DNA from: Planctomycetota bacterium
Lineage (GTDB): Bacteria > Planctomycetota > UBA1135 > GCA-002686595
Reading direction: 5' to 3'
Assembly (NCBI GenBank): GCA_020853575.1
Contig: JADYYP010000018.1
Location: 1-64,000 of the forward strand
Length of the DNA: 64,000 nucleotides
Part shown: piece by piece, positions 16,448-25,060 of the stretch
Layout of the letters: every line of letters starts with the position of its first letter
How positions within the stretch are numbered: the stretch's first letter is position 1
The notes under the pieces: generated by a model
Databases searched by the model: none
Seen by the model: only the letters and a program-made list of their open reading frames with translations
Told to the model about the DNA's origin: nothing
Program-made: the position numbers and the translations under genes

Positions 16448-17926
16448 CTAGGGGTTCGAGCGCTCGCGCGCGGGCCAACCGGGTCCAGGGAACGCTGGGC
16501 GGAGAATTTCGAAGCCATCCGCGCTCGAGGTGCGCCAGCGGACGAGACCGAACAGGAGCGCATGCTCGCGCACGGTTCCGCTCGCGCCACGATACTTGCG
16601 CCGCGACCACAATCCACTGACGTAGTCGCGTTGCTCCAGATCGTCGGTCTCGCGCCGCCACAGGCCGAGCCACGAGCGTTCATGCACGAGCTCGCCCTCG
16701 ACCTCGCGCGTGTAGAGCTCCCACAGCCAGGCGTAGTGCTCGTCGATGTCCGGCATGTGCCAGGTCGGCAGAAGCGTCGGCACTCCCAGCCGCGAAGCGT
16801 GGCCCTCGGCGTGGTACTGGTACAGCGGCCACAGCTTGGACCACGCGCCGACTTGGTCGTCGTGCGCGTCGAACTCGACGTAGCTCTGCCAAAACGGAAC
16901 GACGTTCTGCGCGACGCGCCGACCGTCCTTGTACTGCTCCTCGCGCGAGTTGAAGAATGGCCACGCGACCCACTGGCTCTTCAGACCGTCGCCCTCGAAG
17001 TAGGAATAGAACGGCCACACGCGCGTGCGGTAGGCCTCCTTGCTCGAGCCCGGGCGCGTGATCCGCACCAGCGGCCAGGGCCCGTCCCATGACCAGTAGC
17101 CCGAGCGTTCGTCGCGCGACCAGCCGAAGAACGGCCACAGCACAGAGTGGGCGCTGAAGGTCTCACCGCGCTTGCGACCGTAGAACGGCCAGAGCATCCA
17201 GCTGTGCAGTTGCTTCGAGGGTTCGAGGTACAGGCGCTCGGTGCTGGAGGTGAAGAACGGCCACAGCACGTAGTTGCTCTGGGCGCTCCCCGGGCGCGCC
17301 ACGCCGATGAACGGGAAGACGTGGAAGTCGAGCTCGTTGCGACCGTTGCGGCCCCAACTGAACAGCGGCCAGAGCACGTGATGGAAGGTCCCGCCCTCGC
17401 GCTCGGTGCGCATGTAGAGCGGGAACAGCGCGAACGCGACGCGGTCGTATGTGGCGATGCGCTCCCACACGCCGAACAACGGGAACACTCCGCGGAAGGT
17501 GCGCTCGGTCGAGTCCTCGGCCCACACGATCGCCGGCAGGCTGATCCAGTAGCGCCGCGTCCCACCGTGGCCGTCCGGTTCGGTCTGCAGGCGGAACAGC
17601 GGCAGAAGTTGTGTCAGCGAGTGCTCACCGTCGACATCACGCTTGCCCAGCGGAACCAGGAAGCGCGTCAGGGAACTCGCGGAGCCGCGTTCCTCGTGGC
17701 ACACCAGCGGATGCAGCTCCCATTCGTCGAGCGGAGCACCGGGGGCGCGACGCTTCAGCTTGACGGCTCCTCCGAGAGCCTCGACCTCGTCCGCGCCGCC
17801 GGCGACGGACACGTGCGAGACGAACGGCGCGAGGTGGATCTCGTCGGACAGACCGGCGCACGACGCGAGCGCCAGCGCCGACGCGAGCGCCAGCGCGCCG
17901 CGAGGTCCATGGAGCGGGGCGAACAT
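16448..17926 (-). CDS. Lipoprotein with about ten WPF(F/Y) repeats, first gene of the mla operon
   Basis: 492 aa. Signal peptide with lipobox ALASC, the lipidated Cys at residue 23. From about residue 100 a motif recurs every 20-45 residues: FPLFGVW, LFPLYM, LWPLFSW, VFPFIGV, LWPFFTS, LWPFYGR, LWPFFGW, VWPFYSY, AWPFFNS, LWPLYQY. Each is followed by charged or polar residues, giving alternating aromatic strands as in an outer-membrane barrel or a beta-propeller. I do not recognise a named family. It precedes mlaE by only 15 nt, so it may be the outer-membrane or periplasmic partner of the lipid pump (the role of MlaA or MlaC elsewhere). That role is inference only. Confidence 0.75.
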   Translation of the reverse strand: MFAPLHGPRGALALASALALASCAGLSDEIHLAPFVSHVSVAGGADEVEALGGAVKLKRRAPGAPLDEWELHPLVCHEERGSASSLTRFLVPLGKRDVDGEHSLTQLLPLFRLQTEPDGHGGTRRYWISLPAIVWAEDSTERTFRGVFPLFGVWERIATYDRVAFALFPLYMRTEREGGTFHHVLWPLFSWGRNGRNELDFHVFPFIGVARPGSAQSNYVLWPFFTSSTERLYLEPSKQLHSWMLWPFYGRKRGETFSAHSVLWPFFGWSRDERSGYWSWDGPWPLVRITRPGSSKEAYRTRVWPFYSYFEGDGLKSQWVAWPFFNSREEQYKDGRRVAQNVVPFWQSYVEFDAHDDQVGAWSKLWPLYQYHAEGHASRLGVPTLLPTWHMPDIDEHYAWLWELYTREVEGELVHERSWLGLWRRETDDLEQRDYVSGLWSRRKYRGASGTVREHALLFGLVRWRTSSADGFEILRPAFPGPGWPARERSNP

Positions 17927-18003
17927 GCCCGCAGAGGATCGTGCATGTCGAGCGCGACTTTCAAGGGCTCACCTCGAGGTGACCGGCTCCGGCGCGACTC
18001 GCC

Positions 18004-18032
18004 TTGTCGCGTCTCGCGTGCGTTGCTAGTGT
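18004..18032 (+). promoter_or_regulatory. Candidate promoter for trpS
   Basis: TTGTCG (18004-18009), a 17-bp spacer and TAGTGT (18027-18032). The start codon follows 13 nt later, so the leader would be very short. Confidence 0.35.
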
Positions 18033-18045
18033 CCGAAGTCTCGCC

Positions 18046-19020
18046 ATGAGCACCTATCTGAGCGGCATCCAACCCACGGGCTTGCCGCACCTCGGCAACT
18101 ACTTCGGGGCGATCGCGCAGCACATCGAACTGCCCAAGCGCGGCGGCGAGCACTTCTACTTCATCGCCGACTACCACGCCCTGACCACCAGTCGCGATCC
18201 GGCGGAGCTGCGTCTGCGCGTGCGCGAGATCGCGATCACCTACTTGGCTTGCGGCTTGGATCTCGAGCACGCGGTGTTGTTCCGCCAGAGCGACGTGCCC
18301 GAGGTGTGCGAGCTGACTTGGCTGCTCTCGACGGTCAGCGGCATGGGGTTGCTCGAACGCGCCGTTTCGTTCCGCGACAAGGTCGAGAAGGGTATCGCGC
18401 CCAACATCGGGTTGTTCATGTACCCGGCGCTGATGGCGGCCGACATCCTGGCCTACGACTCCAACTTCGTGCCGGTGGGGGTCGACCAGAAGCAACACGT
18501 CGAGATCGCGCGTGACATGGCCGGCGCCTTCAACGCGGCCTACGGACAGACGTTCGTCTTGCCGGACGTGCTGATGAGCGACAATCCCAAGGTGCCCGGC
18601 GTCGACGGCGAGAAGATGTCGAAGAGCTACGGCAACACGATCTGGATGTTCGAGACCGGCAAGCCGCTCAAAAAACTGGTCGGCACGATCCTGACCGACT
18701 CGCGTGCTCCGGAGGAGCCCAAGGACCCTGGCGGTGTGCTGCTGTTCCAGTTCCTGCGCTTGTTCCTGTCACCGACGGAACTGGCCGAATGGGAGCAGCG
18801 CGTGCGCCGTGGCGGCGACGGGGCGCCGGGCTACGGCCACCTCAAGCAGCGCTTGATCGAGGCGCTCGAGGCGCACTTCGAAGGGCCGCGCCGCCGGCGC
18901 GAGGAGCTGCTCGCAGACCCGGGCGAGGTCGAACGCTGCCTGAAGCGCGGCGCGGAACGGGCTCGTGCGCGAGCCGCCGCGACGTGCGATCGCGCGCGGG
19001 CCGCGTGCGGACTCCGCTGA
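18046..19020 (+). CDS. trpS: Tryptophanyl-tRNA synthetase (EC 6.1.1.2)
   Basis: 324 aa, class I synthetase. The HIGH-type motif is PTGLPHLGNY (residues 9-18), after the usual short lead LSGIQ, and the second signature is EKMSKSYGN (about 190-198). VGVDQKQHVEIARDMA is the Trp-pocket region. Length fits the bacterial 325-335 aa norm. ATG at 18046 is chosen because LSGIQPTG is the normal beginning; an in-frame ATG at 18004 adds 14 unlikely residues. The C-terminal residues are Arg/Ala-rich. Confidence 0.96.
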   Translation: MSTYLSGIQPTGLPHLGNYFGAIAQHIELPKRGGEHFYFIADYHALTTSRDPAELRLRVREIAITYLACGLDLEHAVLFRQSDVPEVCELTWLLSTVSGMGLLERAVSFRDKVEKGIAPNIGLFMYPALMAADILAYDSNFVPVGVDQKQHVEIARDMAGAFNAAYGQTFVLPDVLMSDNPKVPGVDGEKMSKSYGNTIWMFETGKPLKKLVGTILTDSRAPEEPKDPGGVLLFQFLRLFLSPTELAEWEQRVRRGGDGAPGYGHLKQRLIEALEAHFEGPRRRREELLADPGEVERCLKRGAERARARAAATCDRARAACGLR

Positions 19021-19091
19021 CGAGCTCGACGGTGGCTCGCCCGCCCGTGGATCACTACAGTCGAACGAGGCGCCGTTGAGGTCGGTACGCG

Positions 19092-19571
19092 ATGCACGCA
19101 CGCACGAATGCAGCTTGGTTGGGCTGGTTGGCTGTGCTCTTGGTAGCGAGTTGTGGAGGCGAGTCGCGCGCGCGCGAGGCCTCGGCGCCGCGCGTCCCGC
19201 AGCCGGTCCCCTGGACCGAGGAGTTCCGCGAGCCGAGCGTGCTGGTGGCGGCGCGCATCGAGGTCCGTGGGCCGATCGGCCTGCGTCAACACCTCGCCGT
19301 GCGCCAAGATCCGGCGCGCCACGAGCACCGCGAAACGACCACGGCCGAGGGCTATCGCATCGAGGCGCGCCAACGACCCGAGTCCGACGGTGAGCAGATC
19401 GTGGCGCACCTCGACGCGCTCGAGATCCACGCCGACGAGCTGTTGAGCGTGTTGGAAGGTCCCGGAGAGCGCGACGTCGTGGTGCACGCCGAAGGCGACG
19501 TCTTCTTCCGCGTGCTGCGCACGGAGCAAGAGACTCGCTCGCCATCGCTGCGCTTGATCGGCAAGCCGTGA
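19092..19571 (+). CDS. Putative lipoprotein, possibly LptA/LptC-like
   Basis: 159 aa. N-terminal signal with lipobox VASC (Cys21). The C-terminal half (DALEIHADELLSVL, then VVVHAEGDVFFRV) recalls the beta-strand pattern of OstA/LptA domains, where alternating short strands carry A-D-x-L and a G-x-V/F unit, but the match is too weak to name it. Its stop overlaps the next gene by 4 nt (GTGA), so lipoprotein, TPR protein and dtd form one operon. Function unknown. Confidence 0.6.
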   Translation: MHARTNAAWLGWLAVLLVASCGGESRAREASAPRVPQPVPWTEEFREPSVLVAARIEVRGPIGLRQHLAVRQDPARHEHRETTTAEGYRIEARQRPESDGEQIVAHLDALEIHADELLSVLEGPGERDVVVHAEGDVFFRVLRTEQETRSPSLRLIGKP

Positions 19572-20629
19572 CTCACGCCTGGCGAACGCGCGGGCTCGCA
19601 TCCTGGCTGCGAGCGACGCTCGTGGGGCTGGCGTGCACCGCGTGCGGCGCGGGTTCGCGCAGTCTCGACGAGTATCGCGCTTCACCCAGCGATCCGCGCA
19701 CTTTCGACGAGCGTCAGCGCGCCGATCTCGAGCTCGCACGCCAGGCCTACGAGAGCGGGGACTTCGGTGTCGCCAAGACGCTCTTCGACCAACTCGCCGC
19801 TGCGCGGCCGGACGACCTGGGTTTGGCGATGCTGGCCCAGGAGATGGCCTTCGCTCCGGCGGCCGCCGAACAGCGCCAGCGGATCGCCGACAGCGCGCGC
19901 CAGCGCGCCGAGCTCGAGCCCAGCGCACTGAACCTGTTGCTCGCTGCGCGCGTCGAGCCCGACCCGGTCCGTGCTCATGCCTATGCGCAGCGTGCGCTCG
20001 AGCTCGCTCCGAAGCAGCCGTGGACGCACTACGCACTGGGATTCCTCGAGGCGCGCGCCGGGGGCTGGAGCGAAGCGCGCGCGCATGTCGACGAGGCGCT
20101 GGTGCTCGACCCCGGACACCGTCCGGCGCGGCGGCTCGAGGCGGCGATCCTGGCGCGCTCCGGGGAGCTCGAGGAGGCTGTCGACGCGCTGCAGGTGTGG
20201 CTCGAGGCGGTTGAGGGCGACCCCCGCGTTTCCAGCGACGAACGCGCTCTCGCGCGGCTCGACTTGGCGCAGGTGTTCGCCCAACTGGGAGATGACGAAA
20301 GCGCGCTCGCGGCGCTCGACGCGCTTCCCGACTGGGGTGGCCGAACGCTGCAGCGACTGTGCCTCCAGGCTGCGGTGCAGCAAGGCCTGGGGCATCCCAG
20401 TGAGGCGCGTGACACCACGCGCGCAGCTCAGTCGCGCGACCCCAACGCGGTCATGCCGCTGGTTCAGGAGGCGTTGCTGCTCCAACACCACCTCGACGAT
20501 CCCAAGGCCGCTCTCGAAGCCTGGCAGGCGGTCTTGGCGCGCGTGCGCCGCGAGCAGGGGCTCGAGGCCTTGATCCAGGGACTGCGGGCGCGCGTGATCC
20601 TCGAGCGCGCCGGAGCAAGCTCGCTGTGA
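19568..20629 (+). CDS. TPR-repeat putative lipoprotein
   Basis: 353 aa from a GTG start that overlaps the previous stop by 4 nt. The N-terminus has a hydrophobic stretch ending in LACTACG, a lipobox-like site (Cys23 or Cys26). The rest is Ala/Leu/Arg-rich helices in tetratricopeptide register, clearest at ARQAYESGDFGVAKTLFDQL, YAQRALELAPKQPWTHYALG and ARAHVDEALVLDPGH. TPR arrays mediate protein contacts. Its stop overlaps the dtd start by 4 nt. Partner and role are unknown. Confidence 0.72.
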   Translation: MTHAWRTRGLASWLRATLVGLACTACGAGSRSLDEYRASPSDPRTFDERQRADLELARQAYESGDFGVAKTLFDQLAAARPDDLGLAMLAQEMAFAPAAAEQRQRIADSARQRAELEPSALNLLLAARVEPDPVRAHAYAQRALELAPKQPWTHYALGFLEARAGGWSEARAHVDEALVLDPGHRPARRLEAAILARSGELEEAVDALQVWLEAVEGDPRVSSDERALARLDLAQVFAQLGDDESALAALDALPDWGGRTLQRLCLQAAVQQGLGHPSEARDTTRAAQSRDPNAVMPLVQEALLLQHHLDDPKAALEAWQAVLARVRREQGLEALIQGLRARVILERAGASSL

Positions 20630-21063
20630 AAGCGGTCGTGCAGCGCGTGGCACGCGCGAGCGTGAGCGTCGACGGACGGGTCGAGGGCGCGATCGAGCGC
20701 GGAGTGTTGGTGCTCCTGGGCATCGAACCCGCCGACCAGCCGGAGCTGCTGGACGGGTTCGCGCGGCGCCTGGCCCAGTTCCGCATGTTCCCCGACGAAT
20801 CGGGCAAGACCAACAAGTCGCTGCTCGACCTGGGGCTCTCCGCGCTGGTCGTCAGCCAATTCACGTTGTGCGCCGACCTCGGGCGCGGACGCCGGCCGTC
20901 ATTCGACACCGCCGAGCGCCCGGAGCGGGCTCGCGCCCTGGTGGAGCACTTCGCTCGCGCGCTCGAGCGGCAGGGTTGCCGCGTCGCTCAGGGGCGCTTC
21001 GGCGCGCACATGCTGGTCGAACTCGCCAACGACGGACCGCTCACATTCGTTTTCGAGCGCTGA
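20626..21063 (+). CDS. dtd: D-aminoacyl-tRNA deacylase (EC 3.1.1.96)
   Basis: 145 aa, normal family length. Hydrolyses D-amino acids and glycine mischarged onto tRNAs. It has the N-terminal MKAVVQRVARASVSVDG, the SQFTLCAD motif (about 84-91) and the C-terminal cis-Gly-Pro motif NDGPLTF, which reads substrate chirality. The GTG start overlaps the preceding stop by 4 nt (GTGA). An MKAVVQRV-type start is invariant in the family. Confidence 0.95.
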   Translation: MKAVVQRVARASVSVDGRVEGAIERGVLVLLGIEPADQPELLDGFARRLAQFRMFPDESGKTNKSLLDLGLSALVVSQFTLCADLGRGRRPSFDTAERPERARALVEHFARALERQGCRVAQGRFGAHMLVELANDGPLTFVFER

Positions 21064-21104
21064 TCCCCCAGTGGCGCAGCACGCGCGTAACCCATGCTGG
21101 CGGC

Positions 21105-21134
21105 TTGACTTGGAAAGGGGGTCAGGTCGATACT
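21105..21134 (+). promoter_or_regulatory. Candidate promoter for the HU gene
   Basis: TTGACT (21105-21110), an 18-bp spacer and GATACT (21129-21134). The ATG follows 31 nt later. Confidence 0.5.
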
Positions 21135-21165
21135 CGGGCGCCGTCCCGCCGCCGGAAGCTCCCGC

Positions 21166-21576
21166 ATGACGTCCCAAGAGCCGCAAACCGTCACCAAGAA
21201 GGAACTGGTCAACCGCATCGCGGACTCGACCAAGCAAACCAAGGTGGTGGTCAAGGACATCATCCAGCGTTTCCTGGACGAGATCATCATCGAGCTCTCC
21301 GCCGGCAACCGCCTGGAGTTTCGCGAGTTCGGGGTGTTCGAGATCAAGGACCGCGCTGCCCGCCGAGCGCAGAATCCGCGCACGCTGGAGAAGGTTCAGG
21401 TTCCGGCCAAGCGCGTGGTCAAGTTCAAGGTCGGGCGCTTGATGCGCGAACGGATCGGCGACGAGCCCAGCCCGCCGCCGCCCAAGCCGGTCAAGGCCCC
21501 GCCGCCGACGGCCGCCAAGGTCGCACCGCCGCCGCCGCCGACGCCCAAGCCGCCGCCGTCGAACTCTCCGTTCTGA
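21166..21576 (+). CDS. hup: HU/IHF-family DNA-binding protein with a proline-rich tail
   Basis: 136 aa. Residues 10-97 form the normal HU fold: KKELVNRIADSTKQTK, then RLEFREFGVFEIKDRAARRA, then NPRTLEKVQVPAKRVVKFKVG, with the Arg/Pro of the DNA-bending arm (RNPRTL region). Residues 99-136 are a tail of about half prolines with Lys, Ala and Thr. HU normally ends near residue 90. The tail lacks the KAAK repeats of actinobacterial HupB, so it is a different extension. It bends and compacts DNA. A promoter is seen just upstream, so it is probably monocistronic. Confidence 0.92.
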   Translation: MTSQEPQTVTKKELVNRIADSTKQTKVVVKDIIQRFLDEIIIELSAGNRLEFREFGVFEIKDRAARRAQNPRTLEKVQVPAKRVVKFKVGRLMRERIGDEPSPPPPKPVKAPPPTAAKVAPPPPPTPKPPPSNSPF

Positions 21577-21627
21577 GTGCGCATTCGCGCGCGCAGCTGG
21601 CGTCCCGCGGCCGCGTCGGCCGGAACC

Positions 21628-22830
21628 TCAGATCTTGGCCGTGCTCGCCCGTGCGGTCGCTCCGGCATGCGCCCTGGAAAAGGCCTGCTCGAGATCCTCT
21701 CGCAGATCCTCGACGTGCTCCACCCCGACCGACAGTCTCACCAAGCCGTCGGCGAGACCTTGGGCACGGCGCGTTTCCGCTGGAATGCTCGCGTGGGTCA
21801 TGCTCGCAGGGATCTCGATCAGCGATTCGACACCGCCCAGTGATTCCGCCAGCGTGAACAGGCGTGTCGACGAGGCCAGCGTGTTGGCGGCCTCGAGTCC
21901 CGCCGCGAGCTCGAACGACAGCATCCCGCCGAAGGCCTTCATTTGGCGCACCGCGACGGCGTGCTGGGCATGGGATGCGAGGCCCGGGTAGATCACGCGC
22001 GTGACTTCCGGTCGGCGTTCGAGCCAGCGGGCCAGCTCGAGCGCGTTCGAGCAATGTCGTTCCATGCGCAGGTGCAGCGTTTTCGTGCCGCGCAGCACCA
22101 GGAACGCGTCCATCGGTCCCGGCGTGCCGCCGACGGCGTTCTGGAAGAAGGCCAGTTCCTCGCGCAGCTTGGGGTCGTTGCCGATCAGCGCGCCGCCGAC
22201 CACGTCCGAGTGTCCACCGAGGTACTTGGTCAGAGAGTGCAGCACCAGGTCGGCGCCGAGCTCCAACGGTCGTTGCAGGAACGGCGTCGCGAAGGTGTTG
22301 TCGACGACCAGCAGCTTGCCCTTGGCGTGCGCGACACGCGCCAGCGCCGCGATCTCCGACACGCGCAACAGGGGATTCGACGGTGTCTCGACGTAGACAT
22401 AGCGCGTGGCGGGCTCGATCGCAGCCTCGACGCTGGCGAGTTCGGTGGTGTCGACGAAGCTGAAGCGGATGCCGTAGCGCTCGAACACGCGCCGGAAGAT
22501 GCGGTAGGTGCCGCCGTAGAGGTCGTTGCCTGCCACGACGTGATCGCCGGGCACGAGTCGATCGAGCGCCGCGTTGGTCGCCGCCAGTCCGGACGAAAAG
22601 CACAAGCCCCACGCGCCACCCTCGAGGGCAGCCAAGTTGTCCTGCAGTGCCGTGCGCGTCGGATTCGAGGTGCGTGAGTACTCGTAGCCGGCGCGCGGTT
22701 GGGCCGGCGCGTCCTGCTTGTAGGTGCTCGTGAAGTACACCGGCGTCATGATCGCGCCATTCGTGGGGTCCGCCTCTTGGCCGGCGTGGATGGCGCGCGT
22801 CTCGAAACGATCGCTCGGGCTGGTGCTCAT
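21628..22830 (-). CDS. metB: Cystathionine gamma-synthase/beta-lyase family PLP enzyme
   Basis: 400 aa. Cys/Met-metabolism PLP family, acting on cystathionine or O-acyl-homoserine in transsulfuration. SRTSNPTRTALQDNLAALEGG, the PLP-anchoring YVETPSNPLL, and the Schiff-base Lys202 (SLTKYLGGHSDV) are seen. ESLGGVESLIEIPASMTHAS closes the active site. From sequence alone MetB, MetC (cystathionine beta-lyase) and gamma-lyase cannot be told apart. HASIP with SLGGVESL is usual for MetB/CGL. ATG at 22830 is preferred; an ATG 11 codons upstream is possible. It diverges from mutS2, with 84 nt between the starts. Confidence 0.88.
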   Translation of the reverse strand: MSTSPSDRFETRAIHAGQEADPTNGAIMTPVYFTSTYKQDAPAQPRAGYEYSRTSNPTRTALQDNLAALEGGAWGLCFSSGLAATNAALDRLVPGDHVVAGNDLYGGTYRIFRRVFERYGIRFSFVDTTELASVEAAIEPATRYVYVETPSNPLLRVSEIAALARVAHAKGKLLVVDNTFATPFLQRPLELGADLVLHSLTKYLGGHSDVVGGALIGNDPKLREELAFFQNAVGGTPGPMDAFLVLRGTKTLHLRMERHCSNALELARWLERRPEVTRVIYPGLASHAQHAVAVRQMKAFGGMLSFELAAGLEAANTLASSTRLFTLAESLGGVESLIEIPASMTHASIPAETRRAQGLADGLVRLSVGVEHVEDLREDLEQAFSRAHAGATARASTAKI

Positions 22831-22914
22831 GGCGCCATCGTAGGCGGCAGACTCGGTCCGCATCTACAATCGCCCGCAGCGGAACTCGTTCGGCAGTCTC
22901 GAGACGAATCGATC

Positions 22915-25044
22915 ATGAAGCGCGCCCCACTCCCGACTCCGCTGGCGCCCGACACCGCGCCGGCCCGGGAGAGCTTCGGAGTCTCGGGGCTCGACCTGGA
23001 CGCGGTGCGCGGCCTGTTCGAGAAGCTCGCCAAGAGCTCGCTGGGCGCGCGAGCCGTGCGCGAGCTCGCGCCGCGTTCCGCATCCGATGCACGTCGCGCG
23101 CTGAACAGAGCGGCGGAGATGGCCCAGCTCGTCCGCGCGCGCGACGTGGCCTCGTTCGCTGGCGTAGTCGATTTGGCGCCGGTGCAGCTCTCGATCCAAC
23201 GCTTCCACCGACCGTTGGAGCGCGATGAGCTCGCCAGCGTGTGGGGCTTTCTCGAAGCCTCGAAGCGGTTGGTGGCGTGGGTTCGCGAGCGCGCGCGAGA
23301 GGCACCCGAGCTGGCGGCGCTCGCGGTTGGCTTCCCAGAGCTCACGCGCCTGCGCGAGGCGCTCGAGACGGCGGTCGACGAACGCGGCGAGTTGCGCGAC
23401 GACGCCAGTCCGCGCCTGTCGAAGCTGCGCCGCGAAATGCGCGAGCTGGGAGACAAGCTGAGCGAGATCGTCGGCAAGTTCACGGCGGATCCAGAGCTGC
23501 GCGCGCACCTGGCCGACTTCAAGGTCCACCGCCGCGGCGGGCGCCGGGTGCTGGCGCTCAAGGCGCGCAGTTCCGGACGCATTCCGGGCGTGGTCCACGA
23601 GCGCTCGCACAGTGGCGAGACGGTTTTCGTCGAGCCGCGGGAGGCGGTGTTCCACTCCAATCGCCTGGTCGAGTTGGAGCAGTCCGCGCGCGCCGAGGAG
23701 GCTCGCATCCTGGTGGAGCTGACGCGCCATTTCATCGAGAATTGGGAGCAGCTCGTCGAGGCCCAGGCACGCCTGGGGGAATGGGAGCTCGCCGCTGTTT
23801 CCGCGGCGTTTTGCGAGCGTTTCGGTGCCCGCGTGCCCGAGTTGGCCAGTTGGGAGGACGCCCGCGCGCACGAGCGCGGGATCGTGCTCAAGGCAGCGCG
23901 CCACCCGCTGCTCGTCGATCAGGCCCTGGAGGGCAAGCTCGAGGAAGTCGTTCCCCTCGACGTGCGCTTGGGCGGGGACTTCGACCTGCTCGTGATCACC
24001 GGCCCCAACACCGGAGGCAAGACCCTGGCTCTCAAGACCGTCGGCATCGCAGCCTTCTGCGTGCGGCTGGGCTGGCCGGTGTGTTGCGCGGAGGGAAGCC
24101 GCATTCCGCTGTTCGACGGGCTGGTGGCGGACATCGGCGACGAGCAAGAGATCAAGCAATCGCTCTCGACCTTCGCCTCTCACCTCGAGCGCATCCGACT
24201 CGGCCTCGCGCGCGCCCACGCGCGCACGTTGTTCTTGCTCGACGAGCTCGGTGGCGGCACCGATCCGGCGGAGGGCGCGGCGCTGGGGGAGGCGCTCCTC
24301 GAGCACCTGCTCAAACTCGGCGCACCCACGTTGGCCACGACGCACTTGGGCAAGCTCAAGGAGTTTTGTTTCGCCCACGAGCGCGCCGAGAACGCCAGCG
24401 TCGAGTTCGATTCGACCACCCTCAAGCCGCGCTTCCGCTTGCTGGTCGGCACGCCCGGCGAGAGCAACGCGCTCGTGATCGCCGAGCGACGTGGGCTCTT
24501 GCCGTCGATCGTGCAGCGCGCGCGCCAGCGACTCGAGCGCCGGGACCGCGAGACCGTCGAGCTCATGGCCAAGTTGCGCGGCGCGTCGGAACACGCCGAG
24601 AAGGTGCGGCGTGCGGCGGAGTCGCGCCTGCAAGACGTCGAGCGCACTGGAGCTCAGATGTTGGAGCGCGAGCGCGAGTTGGCGCGCCGCGGCGAGTTGC
24701 TCGAGGCCGAGGCGCAGCGCGGACTGGAGGAGCGGATCCGCGACGCCAAGCGCAGCCTCGAGGAGGCCCGCGCGCTCGTGAGTCAATTGCCCGCGGATCG
24801 TGCGCGGGCCATGCGCGAGGCCCTCGAGCGCACCGAGACCGCGCTGACTCGGGCGTCCCTCACCGAGCGCCGCAAGGCGTTCCTCGAAGGGCTCGCCAAG
24901 GGCGAGTTGGTCTACGTTCCGCGTTACCGCCAGCGTTGCGCGGTGCGCAAGGTCGACCATGCCAAGCGCCAGGTCACGGTCAAGCTCGGCGGGATGGACC
25001 TCGCGGTCCCATTCGACGAAGTCACCTGGTACGAGTCGCTCTGA
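22915..25044 (+). CDS. mutS2: MutS2-type ATPase lacking the C-terminal Smr domain
   Basis: 709 aa. MutS2 proteins act on branched DNA, suppressing recombination, or split collided ribosomes. Walker A GPNTGGKT lies near residue 363; LLDELGGGTDPAEG is Walker B with the signature. LSTFASHLERI and TTHLGKLKEF are typical of MutS2. A long coiled-coil region of Arg/Glu-rich helices follows, then KGELVYVPRYRQRCAVRKVD, the small KOW-like domain. The protein stops there, so the Smr nuclease domain (about 80 aa in B. subtilis MutS2, 785 aa) is missing. No separate Smr gene is near. ATG at 22915 is chosen because upstream sequence has no family match. The next gene starts 16 nt on. Confidence 0.93.
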   Translation: MKRAPLPTPLAPDTAPARESFGVSGLDLDAVRGLFEKLAKSSLGARAVRELAPRSASDARRALNRAAEMAQLVRARDVASFAGVVDLAPVQLSIQRFHRPLERDELASVWGFLEASKRLVAWVRERAREAPELAALAVGFPELTRLREALETAVDERGELRDDASPRLSKLRREMRELGDKLSEIVGKFTADPELRAHLADFKVHRRGGRRVLALKARSSGRIPGVVHERSHSGETVFVEPREAVFHSNRLVELEQSARAEEARILVELTRHFIENWEQLVEAQARLGEWELAAVSAAFCERFGARVPELASWEDARAHERGIVLKAARHPLLVDQALEGKLEEVVPLDVRLGGDFDLLVITGPNTGGKTLALKTVGIAAFCVRLGWPVCCAEGSRIPLFDGLVADIGDEQEIKQSLSTFASHLERIRLGLARAHARTLFLLDELGGGTDPAEGAALGEALLEHLLKLGAPTLATTHLGKLKEFCFAHERAENASVEFDSTTLKPRFRLLVGTPGESNALVIAERRGLLPSIVQRARQRLERRDRETVELMAKLRGASEHAEKVRRAAESRLQDVERTGAQMLERERELARRGELLEAEAQRGLEERIRDAKRSLEEARALVSQLPADRARAMREALERTETALTRASLTERRKAFLEGLAKGELVYVPRYRQRCAVRKVDHAKRQVTVKLGGMDLAVPFDEVTWYESL

Positions 25045-25060
25045 ACGCTACTCTGTGGGC

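Noticed and set aside
22864..24960. A 698-codon minus-strand frame opposite mutS2
   Set aside because: Antisense shadow of a GC-rich gene. mutS2 motifs on the plus strand are clear.
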